Source: Bolinopsis microptera (Eukaryota > Ctenophora > Tentaculata > Lobata > Bolinopsidae). From it: 64,000 nt of DNA. Under the pieces are notes generated by a model, which was not told the DNA's origin, made no database searches, and was given only the letters and a program-made list of their open reading frames with translations. Below are positions 10,448-22,980 of this stretch, in pieces. The stretch lies in assembly GCF_026151205.1 (NCBI RefSeq), contig NC_087074.1, positions 4,216,001 through 4,280,000 of the forward strand, written 5' to 3'. The translations under genes and the position numbers were made by a program. How positions within the stretch are numbered: the first letter of the stretch is position 1; the number at the start of each line of letters is the position of its first letter.

Positions 10448-12778
10448 TATATTATGTATAATATAGTTACAACTAATTTGCAATAAATTCGACTTCTTCC
10501 CAGGTCAGCAGCTTTTGAACGAGTTCTCGAAAAGACCAGCAATCGAGAATAAGAGATAACGATCAGTTTAAATAATGTACATAACATAAACCTGTTGGTA
10601 CGTGCCTAAAGTCTAAACATTGTTTAGAAGTTACTCAGTCGACCTCATGCTAAGAGGCTGCAAGGGGACAGAATACTTGGTATCTCTGAGAATTTCCTGC
10701 TTATACTGAGAGTCGATACGAAGTTAAATGTTGATTTAAGCGGCTGGTACGTTTTGATAAAAGTTAGCGAAAGCTTTAAAATAAAATGTGAATCACAGTG
10801 ATATACATTATACATACTTATTTTATTGAAAGTTTGTGTGAATGATGATATTTGATCTATGTTGGTTGTTTTTACATAATATATGCCATCTGGGTGTTCA
10901 CTGAGCTTGTTGAACCAAAATGGATGCAAAATTGATCTTTTGAATATTTCTGTTTTAGTTAAAATGTTTTTATTTATTTTTTGATTTCAGTGGTATGGAT
11001 TGTCTTCAATGTTACCTATTGCTATTTTCAGCACACTCTCAACAGTATGGATCAATTTGATTTTTGTTTGTTTTTGAAAGCAGAATGATGCTGCACCGTT
11101 AGATTTTTAGTTAATTTTCTTTTTATTGATTAGGCCAGTGCTACACAGTTGACAGTGCATACCCCTTTCCTGTGCGCGCCGGCCGGCTTAAAGGCCGAAT
11201 GCCGGGGCGGCGGGGCACGCGCGAAAAGGGAATGCAACGTGTGTCAAATTAAGCTACAAGTACAACCTGCAGATGATTATTATATTACTTTCCAAGCACT
11301 AATATAATGGAGACCATGTTATTGGCAGAGTAACCTACATAGTGCTGAGTGCACAACTGTTCATCGACCTAGATAATATGATAAGTATTTTAGTATTCAA
11401 TTTGGAATACTTCTCCACTAAGCTATTGATAACATCAATTTTAAATCCTACAGATTTGATGTTCTTTGATTTGATAATTTGATTTTTATTCTCTTAGTAA
11501 TCCTGTCTGATTATTTGTATGTTGTGAAATTCAGCAGTCACCAGATCGTAGCAACAGATCATGACTATGAGTATAATTACTTATACAGCTATACATACGT
11601 ATAGTTTTACGTTCACATTGACGGATTCACATAGCCATGTGTATACGCGTACTGCGCTTGTTTCAAGTAGAATATCGGCAAGAAAACAACAATTTAAGAA
11701 AACAACAATTTTATTTAGTATCAATTAAAGCAGACAAAAATATATTTCATATATATATAACTAGCGTCTAGCACAAACTTTAGATCAGATATCTTAGGGG
11801 ACTTGGAGTAGGAAGAGATATACTAGAAGGTATATACCTTTTACAAAGATACGTCGAGAAGAATCCAGGGTGATACAGGATCGGAGAGTGCAGACCAAAA
11901 GTTTACGCACCCACCTTTGCCTCCTGAGTTCTTGGTTGGATAGAAATTTATGCAAACTTGGTCGTTTATACTCCAAGTCCCTTTGTTAAAAGAAGTAATG
12001 TTAACTATGTCTAGAGTTAGGCGTTAGCTTCGTTCAATAATAACAATATCAATATTATCAATATCAATATCAGATAAAACTACCGAATAAATTATTAAAT
12101 ATTAATTAATTCGTTCCGATAAAAATTTTATAAAATTAGATATTTAGTATCTAAAAACATTGCAACAAATGGTTAAAAGCGCCTAAAATCGATTTGAGAG
12201 ATTTTCTGTCTATAGTACAATCATGATAGTAATAGTAAGTGTGTGCCACTGCAATTAGATTTGATTACTGCAATTTAAAATTGTTTGGAGTCCAAGTATC
12301 TTTTAAGTCAGCTGCCTGTGCTTGTATTAATAGTGCTTTCAGCTTTGGTTCTCAATTTTATCAAGTTAATGGACGTTTCTAAGCAATTGCTTGAAGTTAA
12401 AAATTTTTATGAACATGAACAGCGTTCCAAAGCTTGGCTGCATTAAACAAAAAGGTATTTGATTTATTTAGAAGAACAACCGTTAGACTCGTTGCACGGT
12501 TTGAAATGTTGATAGCCCCATAAAGGGAGTACTTGATATTCTTAGAGAATTCTAAAATACAGTGATATTTGTACAAGTTTTGAGCCGTAAGAATTTTTAA
12601 TCTATTAAAAATGGGTTTTGTATGCTCCTTTTCAAAATGTTTATGGTCTAATTTCTGCATACCATATAGTCTAGTACGTGCACATGTTTTATGTTGCTTG
12701 TTTATCTAAATATGAGTCGAGATCACCAAAAAAGATCCTTATACAGTGCTTCTGTGTGATAAAAAGACTATCATTGGA
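10448..12778. other. Gene-free AT-rich stretch
   Basis: No open frame with recognisable protein was seen on either strand. The one marked feature is a short GC-rich island at about 11169-11235, rich in GCGC and CCGG within AT-rich surroundings. Confidence 0.5.
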
Positions 12779-13247
12779 TTGACCATTGTTAATGATCAGG
12801 CCCGGCGCGCTACTTCGTAGCACTTGCCATCGAGAAGAAAGCGGCGCGCGCTACTTCGAAGAAATTTAGACGAGTAACATCCGTCAATCATTGGACCGTT
12901 CCTTCAGGACAACACCCCAAACACTTATAGTTATACCATAACTGAGCGGCGGTCGCGCGCTACTGTTAGGTAGTGCGCCATTGACAGTGCGCCGCGCGTG
13001 CCGACTGTAGGATGGTTTATTAGCGCTAATTTCTGCCAGCACAATTTTCTTCAAACAAATAGATATTGCGTATCCTTCCCGACCTCCAATTGCAACAAAA
13101 ATTGGTAAGCTTACTCATAGACTTACAAGGAACGTGTCTGACGGATGTTACTCGTCTAAAATTCTTCGAAGTAGCGCGCGCCGCTTTATTCTCGATGGCA
13201 AGTGCTACGAAGTAGCGCGCGCCGGGCCTGATCATTAACAATGGTCA
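12779..13247. mobile_element. MITE-like foldback element with ~108-bp near-perfect inverted repeats
   Basis: The left arm 12779-12886 starts TTGACCATTGTTAATGATCA and the right arm 13139-13247 ends with its reverse complement. The arms differ at only a few positions and share a GC-rich core (GCGCGCTACTTCG). The interior of about 250 bases has no coding capacity. A decayed copy of the right arm lies at about 13570-13680. Confidence 0.8.
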
Positions 13248-13569
13248 AGGAAAGTGTCCGAAAAATTTAAAGCATGTCCACAATCCAACCATCAGACATT
13301 ATGTTACACCTAAAAGCAGCGTATTTTGATCACTATATCAACTCCGATAACCACCAAATTTTGTGGACAGTTGTGAAAGCCCTATTGGAAGGTCGCGCGC
13401 GTCGTCAATTTTCAGAATGATCTCATTCAAGGAACCGAATATTGATTCACGATGTCAATCCTTCGCATCTCGCCGATTTGTGGTTGCGAGAAGCATTATT
13501 GGATGCGCGCGCGGCCCAGTAGTGCATCGCGCTACAAATCCGAATAATACGACAAAAATCAACGAATTT

Positions 13570-13680
13570 GTTAACGGATGTTACTTGTCTAAATTTCTCC
13601 AAACTAGCGCGCCGCTTTCTTGTATTTCCCGAGGCAAGTGCTACAAAGTAGCTCGCGCTGGGCTAGTCAATTAACATGTT
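13570..13680. repeat. Decayed copy of the 12779-13247 arm
   Basis: The order GGATGTTACTTGTCTAAATT, then GCGCGCCGC, GGCAAGTGCTAC and AGTAGCTCGCGC mirrors the right arm of the neighbouring foldback element with many substitutions. It is a second, older or partial copy. Confidence 0.6.
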
Positions 13681-15845
13681 ACCTAGGCTGCCGTTTTCTC
13701 AGAAAAGGAAGTATGAAGTAAGTTTTATATATTTGCCATTTCGAGATATTGGGACTATTGCGTTTTTGGTTTTTTTGCGTAAAAGTGAACACGTTGAGTT
13801 TCACTGGGCCGCGCTCAGCCTGTCATTCTGCCTAATCTCTATTCGGTTTATGGACATGATAGCCTGAGCACTGCGGTCCCCAGGTAAGTTGAGTTATCAA
13901 TAATTAGTCAAACTTTAATTTGTCAGCAAAATTAAAGCGTTCGGCCTTCCATGATAAGCTTAGAAATAACCATTTTATGCCAAATGATTGAGCTAATATG
14001 TAATATTTCATATATGATATACTAAATGGATTTACTTCCTTTCCTGAAAAAAATTGTAGGTTTATAACATACCAGGACGCGCGCGCCGAGTTAAAATCGT
14101 CGACGAGTATCACCCGTTAAATTTCGTTGTATCACGTTGTGACTCCCATTGTCGTTTCACCCCTGTAGAATCGAATTTCTACGATGTACGATACGAGCAA
14201 ATAACCATTTAGTCAGACGCGCGCACGTGACAGGATTTTAAAGCGATATTTCAGCTGTTTGTGCTTTAGGATTCGAGTCAGTTTTGGTTTTAAAGTAATT
14301 GCGAAGATAGTATAAAGATTTAGATTTGTGCACTCTAACTTTAAATACGGGAGGGAAGGGGAGTTTGTAAATTTTACGGTTTGCTCTTTCCGATCCTGTA
14401 TCACCCTGAATTTTTTCGACGTATTTTTGTAAAAGATTTTAAATATATTTTTGAGGAGCCCTTAATAAAATCCTTAGTCATTATTTACCAACTACTTGGT
14501 TTAGGCGACTACAAGGGATGCATAAATGATAAACATAATGCTGCAGAAAACGTTTTTACTTAAGGAAATCAGAAGATGATATAAAAAGTAGTACACTGGA
14601 CTTCATGACATTTCATACAACCTTACAAAAGTTTTGAGGCTTGCTAATAATTGAGTATGATGAACCTCGAAGTTGACGTCGAGGGACGAGGAATCACAGT
14701 CTTCGCTAAAAAATGTGACTTATTATCGTTCCTTAAAGACGATTTACATATTCATTCACTCAGGAGGGTTCTACAGCCCTTATAAGCATAAATATTAAGG
14801 ACTGTACAAATTACACAATGTCTCAGTTTGAATGACTAGTTGCAGTAAGAGATTTACTAGGGAAGACGAAGTGGGCATGGACCGCCCTTATATCCAGTGT
14901 CTCCTTCAACCTGATCCCTGAGGAGAAGAGCTATTCTATGTGGGATAGATGAGATTTATTGCTCATGATTTATGATTGTGCTCTTCCAAATTGCATCACT
15001 TTATTTAATTTATTGTATATATTGTTTGAATGGCTTTTCTTAAATGATCAGTGATCGGAAAACCGTGATTTAGGTTTAAATGAGGAGGGGTCCTGCCAAA
15101 AGATCAACATCTAAATTGTACTGTACTTACTCTACTCTACTCTAAACATATACTATACAAAAGCTTAACTGTCCAGAAGGACCTTTGAATAAGTTTTGGC
15201 AGTTACTTATTTTGTCATTTTACTCAGGTCAAAGGCATCCATGGGTGGAACAGTTCTGATCTGCCTCAAAATGATATATATCTTACTTATAATTCAGAGA
15301 ATTATCTTTGTACATTGTACACTGTACGACCGCCCACGTGCAAATTAGGTAAAAAGTAAAAGGTTGCAAAGTAACCATGGTAACGAGGGTTATTACACAC
15401 ACGTGCACATGCAATGATTGTTTTAACGTCATTTTGATCGGCTTTGTTGATATTACGCTCATGTGTTTAGTACAAGCAACATTTTGATTGGCTGTATCTT
15501 CGGTTGTGTAGGATATTTTTTGACGTGATTTAAACTTACCAACAAAAAATACTATTAGCTTCCTCCCTGTGACCACGGGTTTTCTAGTATATCTATAAAA
15601 GATAAATATAATCTCTTGTGTTTTGAGGGCTTACATGATAAAGATTTCCAACCATAATTTTTTCGAGTGTTAAATAAAGTGTGCTGCTCCATCCTAAATC
15701 CTGTGTAGCCGCAGTATATATTTAATTTTGTCGCATATCATATAGAAAACATTCTATTTTTGAGAACATTCCAAAACTATAAATCTGCAATTCAACAGCT
15801 GCATCATGATAAAATCTTATAATTTTCTTCAATTCCAAGGTCATA
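13681..15845. other. Gene-free stretch upstream of INTS1
   Basis: No convincing exon was found. Short ORFs here lack family features. The promoter of INTS1 should lie in the last few hundred bases, but no specific element was recognised. Confidence 0.5.
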
Positions 15846-18800
15846 ATGGCCTCTAATCAAAGGAGAAAACAGTCTACCAGTTCTGTTGGACCTGAACAGC
15901 TGATGAGATTAGAAAGCAGCTCATCCTCTAAGCGTTCTAATGATGGTATGATATGTTCTATATTGTTAATTGAGATACTTTCAACCTATTAGTTTAATAC
16001 AGCATATAAGCATTAAGCATATGACTCTCTTCTGGCTCACTCTTCATTGTTTTGATAGTAAATACTCGTTTGGGGGACTGCATCTTAATTGTATTTCAGC
16101 AGTTGCTGGATCCAGTTTACTCAAAGATGGTGTTAAGCGCATGAAAGGCTCCACAGATGAAATAATCATTGGGAAGAATCATGTCAATCCAGCCCTTATT
16201 CTGCACTTAGCCAAAAGCACCAAGGTAATGTTGATATTGTTATCTGTTTTCTTTTGTCATGGCTCACACACTTGATAAATTTCACTCAACAGAGGTGAGA
16301 ATGATGAACCTTTTTTAATAGTTTCACTTCCAAATGTTCTATTATAGGATTCATTAGGATTCCATTAGGATTCCATTAGGTTCCATTATGACAAGACTGT
16401 TTTAATTGCCTTTTTTGTGCTATTATAGTATCTTTTTGCAGGAAGACGGAATGTCAAAAAACAAGATGAATGCAATAATTTGTCAGGCCCTGAGACAATT
16501 AAAGTCCGAAAAGACTGGTACAGAGAAAGCTTGGTTTATAAGCTTAGTCACTCTTGCTAAATTAAAGACTGAACTTTTCACTTCCGATAAAATTGTAGAG
16601 GTCAGGCTGTCTCCATTTAATTTCTTTCTCTGATATTGATTAATCTCAATTTTGACAGAAACATTCTCAGAGTTTGCTTTCCAATATTTTATTTTTGTAA
16701 CCAGATTCATTCTTTCATTCTAGCCAAACATTCCTGGTCACGCGACGGTACTTAGACATATGTCATAAATTCTTGGTCAACCAAACACTTGCATACACAT
16801 TCACGTATTTTGTTTAATTAACTCTTCATTTAAATCTTATTCTCATACCTCACAACATTCACCAGGTGCTTTGTGGATATTTGGAGCGAGACCCATCTCA
16901 ACTTCTACACAAGGGAAGAAATTCCTCCCTGCTACCCGTTCTCTCATGTTCACTGCTTATGACAGCCTACAAGAAAGAAGAAAACTGGCCAGAGGTGTTT
17001 GTCAAAGTGTACGTCAAAGATGCTATATCAGATAGGATCTGGATAGAGAATCCCATGTGCAAACAGTATTGCAGTGAGATTGTTAAGGTTTTTGGCACTG
17101 TAAAGCCTTCAACTGCTAGTCCAACCAACTCTATTATGGGTCCAGCTAAGCCTGATGTAGACCCTATGCCACTTGGTAAGCTTCAGTGCTATTTTAGAAT
17201 TTAGATCAATAATTTTCTAGCTCTAACTAAATGTTAATTATAATGCTATGTTGTATTTCTACGAAGTTCTGCCTCATTGAGCAATGATAAATCGTAGCAA
17301 ACTCAGGTTTATCTGAATTTCAGTTATAAATGAAGATCATGTTCAGTCTAGTAATTCTGGAGAGTCGTCCGCAAACGAAGAGAAAGTCGTGGCCTCTCGG
17401 TAATTTCTTCTCCATTTTATTTCATCCCAATTAATGTTGTTAACGTGTTTAAACTGTTAGGACTGTTAGTAGAGGAGATGTTAATTTCCTCTAGACTTTT
17501 AGCTAGTCATTTATTATGGTAGGTAATGTATTATAAACACAGTTTTTTCTTGCAGGTTTAAGAACAGTGCAGTTCAAGACTGCATCAAAGCATTTGTTGT
17601 TAAGACTGTGAGTGAATACATTGGACAAAAGAAGTCTGTAGATAACATGGCTAGAAACTTTGTAAAGTTTCTCGGTACTAGTTGTGGTTATCCTGAAATT
17701 AGACAGCTTGCTGTTGGTAAACTGGATGCCTTCCTTAACAGTACTAAACTCTCCCGACCAGCGCAGGACCTTTTGTCATACATTGCTGCCAATGCCAGGA
17801 CCGGTTCTTCAGGAGATACAGAAGTGATACAGAAGCTTGCTCAACTGAGGATAAAATCGAAACCTATGGCTAACTTCTATATTTCTTGTATGAGAGAGTT
17901 AATGTCGCTGCATCCTCATAATCTTGAACACCTCATGAAGACAGTGATCCGAAATGAACTTGCCAATAACAGGAACACAACCAATATGCAGTTCATTGCA
18001 GCTTTCTTTCAGCACGACGGAGAAAAGTCTGCTATTGTGCTGGCGCACATTTTCCAAGAACTGTTACTCCAACCTGAGGACTGTCTGCGTTCACTCAGAC
18101 TTCTCTTACGTGAAATTGTGAGAAGCGTTCATTATGAATTCAAGTTTTCACAATTTGCTTTAGCATTGATGCAAGAAATAACCTCACCATCCTTCAGAAA
18201 CACTGACCCAAAACTTCAGGAGCGAATGTTTTTATCTCTTAACAGCCTCATTTGCCTGACCATTCTTCTCAGCTGTAAACCGTCCATCAGAGATATTGCC
18301 ATGTCCTCTACCAAGACAGATGTCTTGCCTCTCATAAAGTTTCAAAATGAAGTAGCAGCTATGCAGAAAAATGCAGTTTGGTGGCTCCATAAAATAGTGC
18401 CAGCTCAATACCGTATTGGGGCAAAGCATTACTACAATTCCCTAAGACAAGTACTGTTTCTAGATGACCCAATCAATTATACAAGTAAAGACAATTGGCC
18501 AAGTGACGCTGAGCGTGACATGCTGGTTTCCCTTTGTGCGAATGTCCCCTTACTGGAGAACACCTTAATGAGGCTTGGAGTGTTGGGCACTGTTAATAAC
18601 CTCCCCCTCAAACCTCAGGAGGTGCTGCTGATCATCAACAGTGTGGTCCGTAGAGCAGCAATGCTGGATTCTGACAATGATGTTCCTCCACCCCTCCAGA
18701 TAACTGGTCAGACAAAACACAACTTGGATATCATCCAGATGCTCATTAAACTGTCAGAGTACAAGTATCATAACATCAAACTACCAGAGGGTTACACTCC

Positions 18801-21800
18801 ACCACAACTTGTAGTTTCTTCTCATTATTGGAGAGCGTGGCAAATTCTTCTGGTCCTGGCAGCCTTCAATCCTACCACTGTGGGTGCCCTTGCTTGGGAG
18901 CGACATCCCACTTTAAGGGGTTTCATGGAGATGGTCATCACCAACAATTACCAGTTCCTCTAAACTCTGTTAACTATCAAGAAACGATGATGCTGGAAAA
19001 GCAACTTAGTGCTGCTGAAGAATCTGACATTTTGGTGTTTGAAGGGCACATTGCTCGAGGTGTAAAGATCACAAAGCAGAACAGTCACATGCTTAACCAA
19101 CTATTAGTAGTGAAGGAAGGAGGACCAATGAGGAAACCTCCTCAAGCAGTTCTAGACCAAACAAGACTCCTTGCTATGGAGCTCCACCTCGGACACAAGC
19201 TCTGCAAAGTTAGAGACCCAGATTTTCTGTTGGACATTATCAAAAAGCAAGGAACAAGCAAGTCCATGTCCTGGCTTTCAGAGCTTGTCAAAAATTCCGA
19301 AAATTCTTTTGAGCTGCTGCCTGTGCCATGTTTATGTGAGTTCTTGCTACAAGATATTCAGAACACAAAACGACATATCCTTCTCAAAAGGTTACAGTCA
19401 ATTCTTTTGGGGACCAGTGACAGTACCCAGACTCAAGAAATTGTGTCTTATTTCATCAGCAAGATGTCTGCCACATACGTTGTTAGATACAAAGCACTGA
19501 AAGGTCTCAAGACGATATTCAATCGTCCCCTAGAGGATCAAACTAATGAGGACTGGTTGCTAGTGGACCTTGCAAATATTCCACTTCACAGCACAGTTAG
19601 TGCTATTGTTTCTGCTGAATTACAGAAAGCTTTGCTAGTTGAGCAATCAGTTTCGCTTTTAGGTGCTTACCTTATTTACATTTGCCGTTACACGTCTCCG
19701 AAGTCCATGGTGTCTGCTGCTCTTGAAATAGCTTCTGTGATGATCAAAAGGAATCATGTTATGTTTAGAGTCTTGGAAGCCGATGAAAACGCTTTGATAG
19801 CCCTTTTAGATCTCTTCCTGAAAATGTTTGTGTCTTACAAGGGACTGAAAAAGGGTGATGAAGATGCTGTCGGAATCACTGTTGATGGAAAACTCAAATA
19901 TTTTCATAAAGAAATTATTCAAGCTGATTTGGTTCTACTTGCTGAGGCGAGAGGAAGAGATGTTGGAAGCAACAACAGTGTTTCAAAGCTTAAGAAAATA
20001 TTATTTTCTTCTGACGCAACTGCACAACTTCAGGATAGTATCGAGATTCTTTGCTCAGAAACCCTGATTCCAATACTGCTTGGTTCTGGGGTACAAGAAC
20101 TGCAAGACTATGCAGTGAAGAATCTTTCCTACGACAAGATGATCCTCCTTCTTCAGGAGTTTTCTCTCCCAGAGACCGCTGCTCAATTTATCCTACAGAA
20201 ATTGGACGACAATCTCAAAGACGTTACTCCTTTACTGGAAGAAGAAGAGGAGCTTTTGTCTCATATTCAGGCTTGGAGAATAAACGTTTCTGCTGGAGAG
20301 GAAATAGAAGCATTTCTGATGAAAAAATCTGCACCAGTTAAGATTGAAACGGTAGATTACTATGGAAAGTTTGCTAAGCCTGAGAAGATGGAAACAGATG
20401 AAATAGTTGATCAAAAACAGAAAGAGTGGTCCCAAATTCTTAAAGATATTTTCGAAAACGACTCGGTGGACAGCCAGTCACATTTAATGACATTCTGCCT
20501 CCAAAACAAAAACATCGAGGAGATATGTCTTAATTTATACTTGTGGGTCCAAGACAATAAACTTCCGCCCAGACACGAACAGTTTATAACTGTAGTTGTT
20601 CAGATTTTGGCAGAAAACTGTCCAAACAAGGATATCTTAGAGAAACTTCTGCTGGCAATCTCTCCGTTCTGCAAATCTCTTATTCCACTACACCGAAAGT
20701 TGTTTCCAGTATCTTGTGTTCCTGCAAAGGATGACGACAGTAAAATTGGGAGTTTACTTAGTTGGTGCAGTAACCCTCAAGACAGCAACTTTAAAACAGT
20801 GATCAGCACTCTACAGAGTATGGAAGTCAGTGCTGTGGCCGACAAAAGACAGCTCGGTACGGTGTGGCAGAAAGTATTCAAGACTGCCATATGTAACAGT
20901 GGCAGACATGGAATTGACCTTCAGCTTCTTGTCAAAGTTGTCGTTGGTAAAATGATTGAAAGTCCTCTATGTTCCGGAATGTTTATGGATTGGCTTCAAG
21001 TTTTGTCTCCTGAACTCAGCTGTTTCAAAATGTTTCTTGGAACAGAAAAGAAGGTACCAGTTTCTCTACAGAGGTACATCCTCAACATGATCTGCAGTAG
21101 TTGTGGCTGGGAAACTCTCCACCAATGCATTAACAGTCTGCTCTTGTCAGATGATTCTGGATTTGACGAGTCCCTCATATTAGATTTCTTGCAAGGGTGC
21201 TGCAATAACGAGAGAATTTGGCAAGGTGCCAACAGTAAGCGTGGTACAAGTAAAGGATCACTAAAACTAAGTAGCGACCAGCTATGGAGACTTTGTGTAC
21301 TGATTATGTCTGAGATTGCTAAATTTGATGGGAAATGTGAGGGAAGCCTACAAGACAAACAATTTGTCCTACTCTCCTGGAGACTACCCCTCATCCTATC
21401 TCCCTTCCACAAACCCCTCTTTCCTGACCTAGTCAGCAAACTTCAACACTACCCCAACAAATGCAGCAAGCTCCTCACCCTGTCCCTGTATCTTGCTGAA
21501 CCAACTGCTTTCTCTCACGGGACCTCTACAAACCTGATTAACGGTGCTCTCGCCTGCACGGTCACCTCAACCTCCTGTGATGCTCTCATCCACCAGCTTA
21601 TTAACAATGTGTGTGATAACAAGAAGAACTGTGCTAGTGGTTACGTTCTCCTGAGGCGGTTGGCATCCTATCACCCACCTCTCATACTACGCCATCTAGA
21701 TCTCATGACAGGGGCCCTGGGTACCCCTACTAATGTTAGTAAGAACGAGTTCATCAAGAGTAACTATGGTCAGGTGTTTATCAGTATTATTGGGATTCTG

Positions 21801-22538
21801 GAAGCATTAGGATCACATTTGTTCAAGCTTGATGCATCTTCTATTTTGAAGGAATGCATTGCTTTTGCAGTGCAGCACACCAAAAGTGAAACTCGGTTGT
21901 ATACCCCTACGATCATTAAACTGTCTCATATCCTCCTTCTTTACCTTGAAAACGACCGATCTGGAGCCTTGAAGCTGATGGACAAGGAGAGTGTAGAGAA
22001 GTTAAAGAAGTTGGAGAATAAGATCAGAGACCCAGTTCTAACAAAACTCTTGAACTGCCTTGTTAACGGAGGTAACTGTTTCACTGCAGATTTCGATGAA
22101 AGTTCCATGGCACCCTACTTTGCTAAAATGTGTGCTGACAGTTCAGAAAGTTTGAGTATTTTACAAGATCTGGACGCAGGGAGCATCAAGAAACCAGCAG
22201 TGCTGAGAATGTTCCTTCACGAGATATGTAGACGGATGACGAGTGATAATCCCGAGTGTAGGACCTTAGCTCACAAACTTGCAATACGGCATGTTCGGCA
22301 AGTTCCTAAAGACAGTTCCATCGTGTTTTCTTACATTGAAACTGCACTTCATAGCCCGCATCACGACATTATTAAGTCGGTGATCTCTGAGATTCCTGAG
22401 CTGATACTGCTGAGTGGTCCTGAATCTGCCAGACTTATGAGACTAGTTTTTACTGCTGTTGCTAATTCTAATATTGATATCACCTCTGAGTTTATGGTGA
22501 TTATGAAAACGATCATTACTTCCTCCGACTTGTTTTGA
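15846..22538 (+). CDS. INTS1: Integrator complex subunit 1
   Basis: Six exons: 15846..15945, 16100..16224, 16442..16600, 16866..17175, 17324..17399, 17556..22538, all with GT..AG ends and matching phases. Many segments match human INTS1: NWPEVFVKVY, RPAQDLL, AVWWLHKIVP, DNWPSDAERD, WRAWQILLVLAAFNP, FEGHIA, PDFLLDIIKKQ and LPVPCLCEFLL. The product is about 1,917 residues, against about 2,190 in human, all alpha-helical repeat. INTS1 is a scaffold of the nuclear Integrator complex, which cleaves snRNA 3' ends and terminates paused RNA polymerase II transcripts. The last exon carries a one-base frameshift at about 18950-18960: the frame ends at TAA 18961 and resumes one base off, with homology unbroken. 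One missing base in the TTCC run explains it and makes total length a multiple of three. Confidence 0.93.
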
Positions 22539-22980
22539 CAAGATTCTTACAGAAATGGATGTAGATTGTAGATGGTAAAATGCTGTTAAATATCATTATT
22601 ATATATATATGACTTTTCAAAGTTTGAAAATTATTTATTTTTATTGATTGTGTGATATAATATTGGCGTTCCCACTGTTTTTAACACGTTATATTATAAT
22701 GATGATCATATTTTGTCTCTGACGCAATCATTTGCATATGAAACCATTTTTTAGATTATCAATTTCATATAATGCTACACAGATCAGACAAGATATCCTA
22801 TTACTCTTTGTTAATCTAATTAATCCTTGTCAATTGACCTCAATTATTTTTGTGATCGCATCCCTTTTACCTCGTTTCATAAGTCACGATCCAATTAAAT
22901 ACATTAGACTTTTCCATTTTTCAAGAACTTAATCATTGAATAAATTATCTGTACCTTATAAAACGTATTATATCTCTAGT
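22539..22980. other. INTS1-NSF intergenic spacer
   Basis: An AT-rich spacer of about 440 bases between two genes on the same strand. It must hold the INTS1 3' UTR and the NSF promoter. No specific element or other gene was recognised. Confidence 0.5.

Noticed and set aside
11169..11235. GC-rich patch as a possible CpG-island promoter
   Set aside because: Only about 70 bases, with no gene beginning on either side.
16345..16390. Short ATTAGGATTCC tandem repeat in INTS1 intron 2
   Set aside because: Only about three short units; no sign of function.
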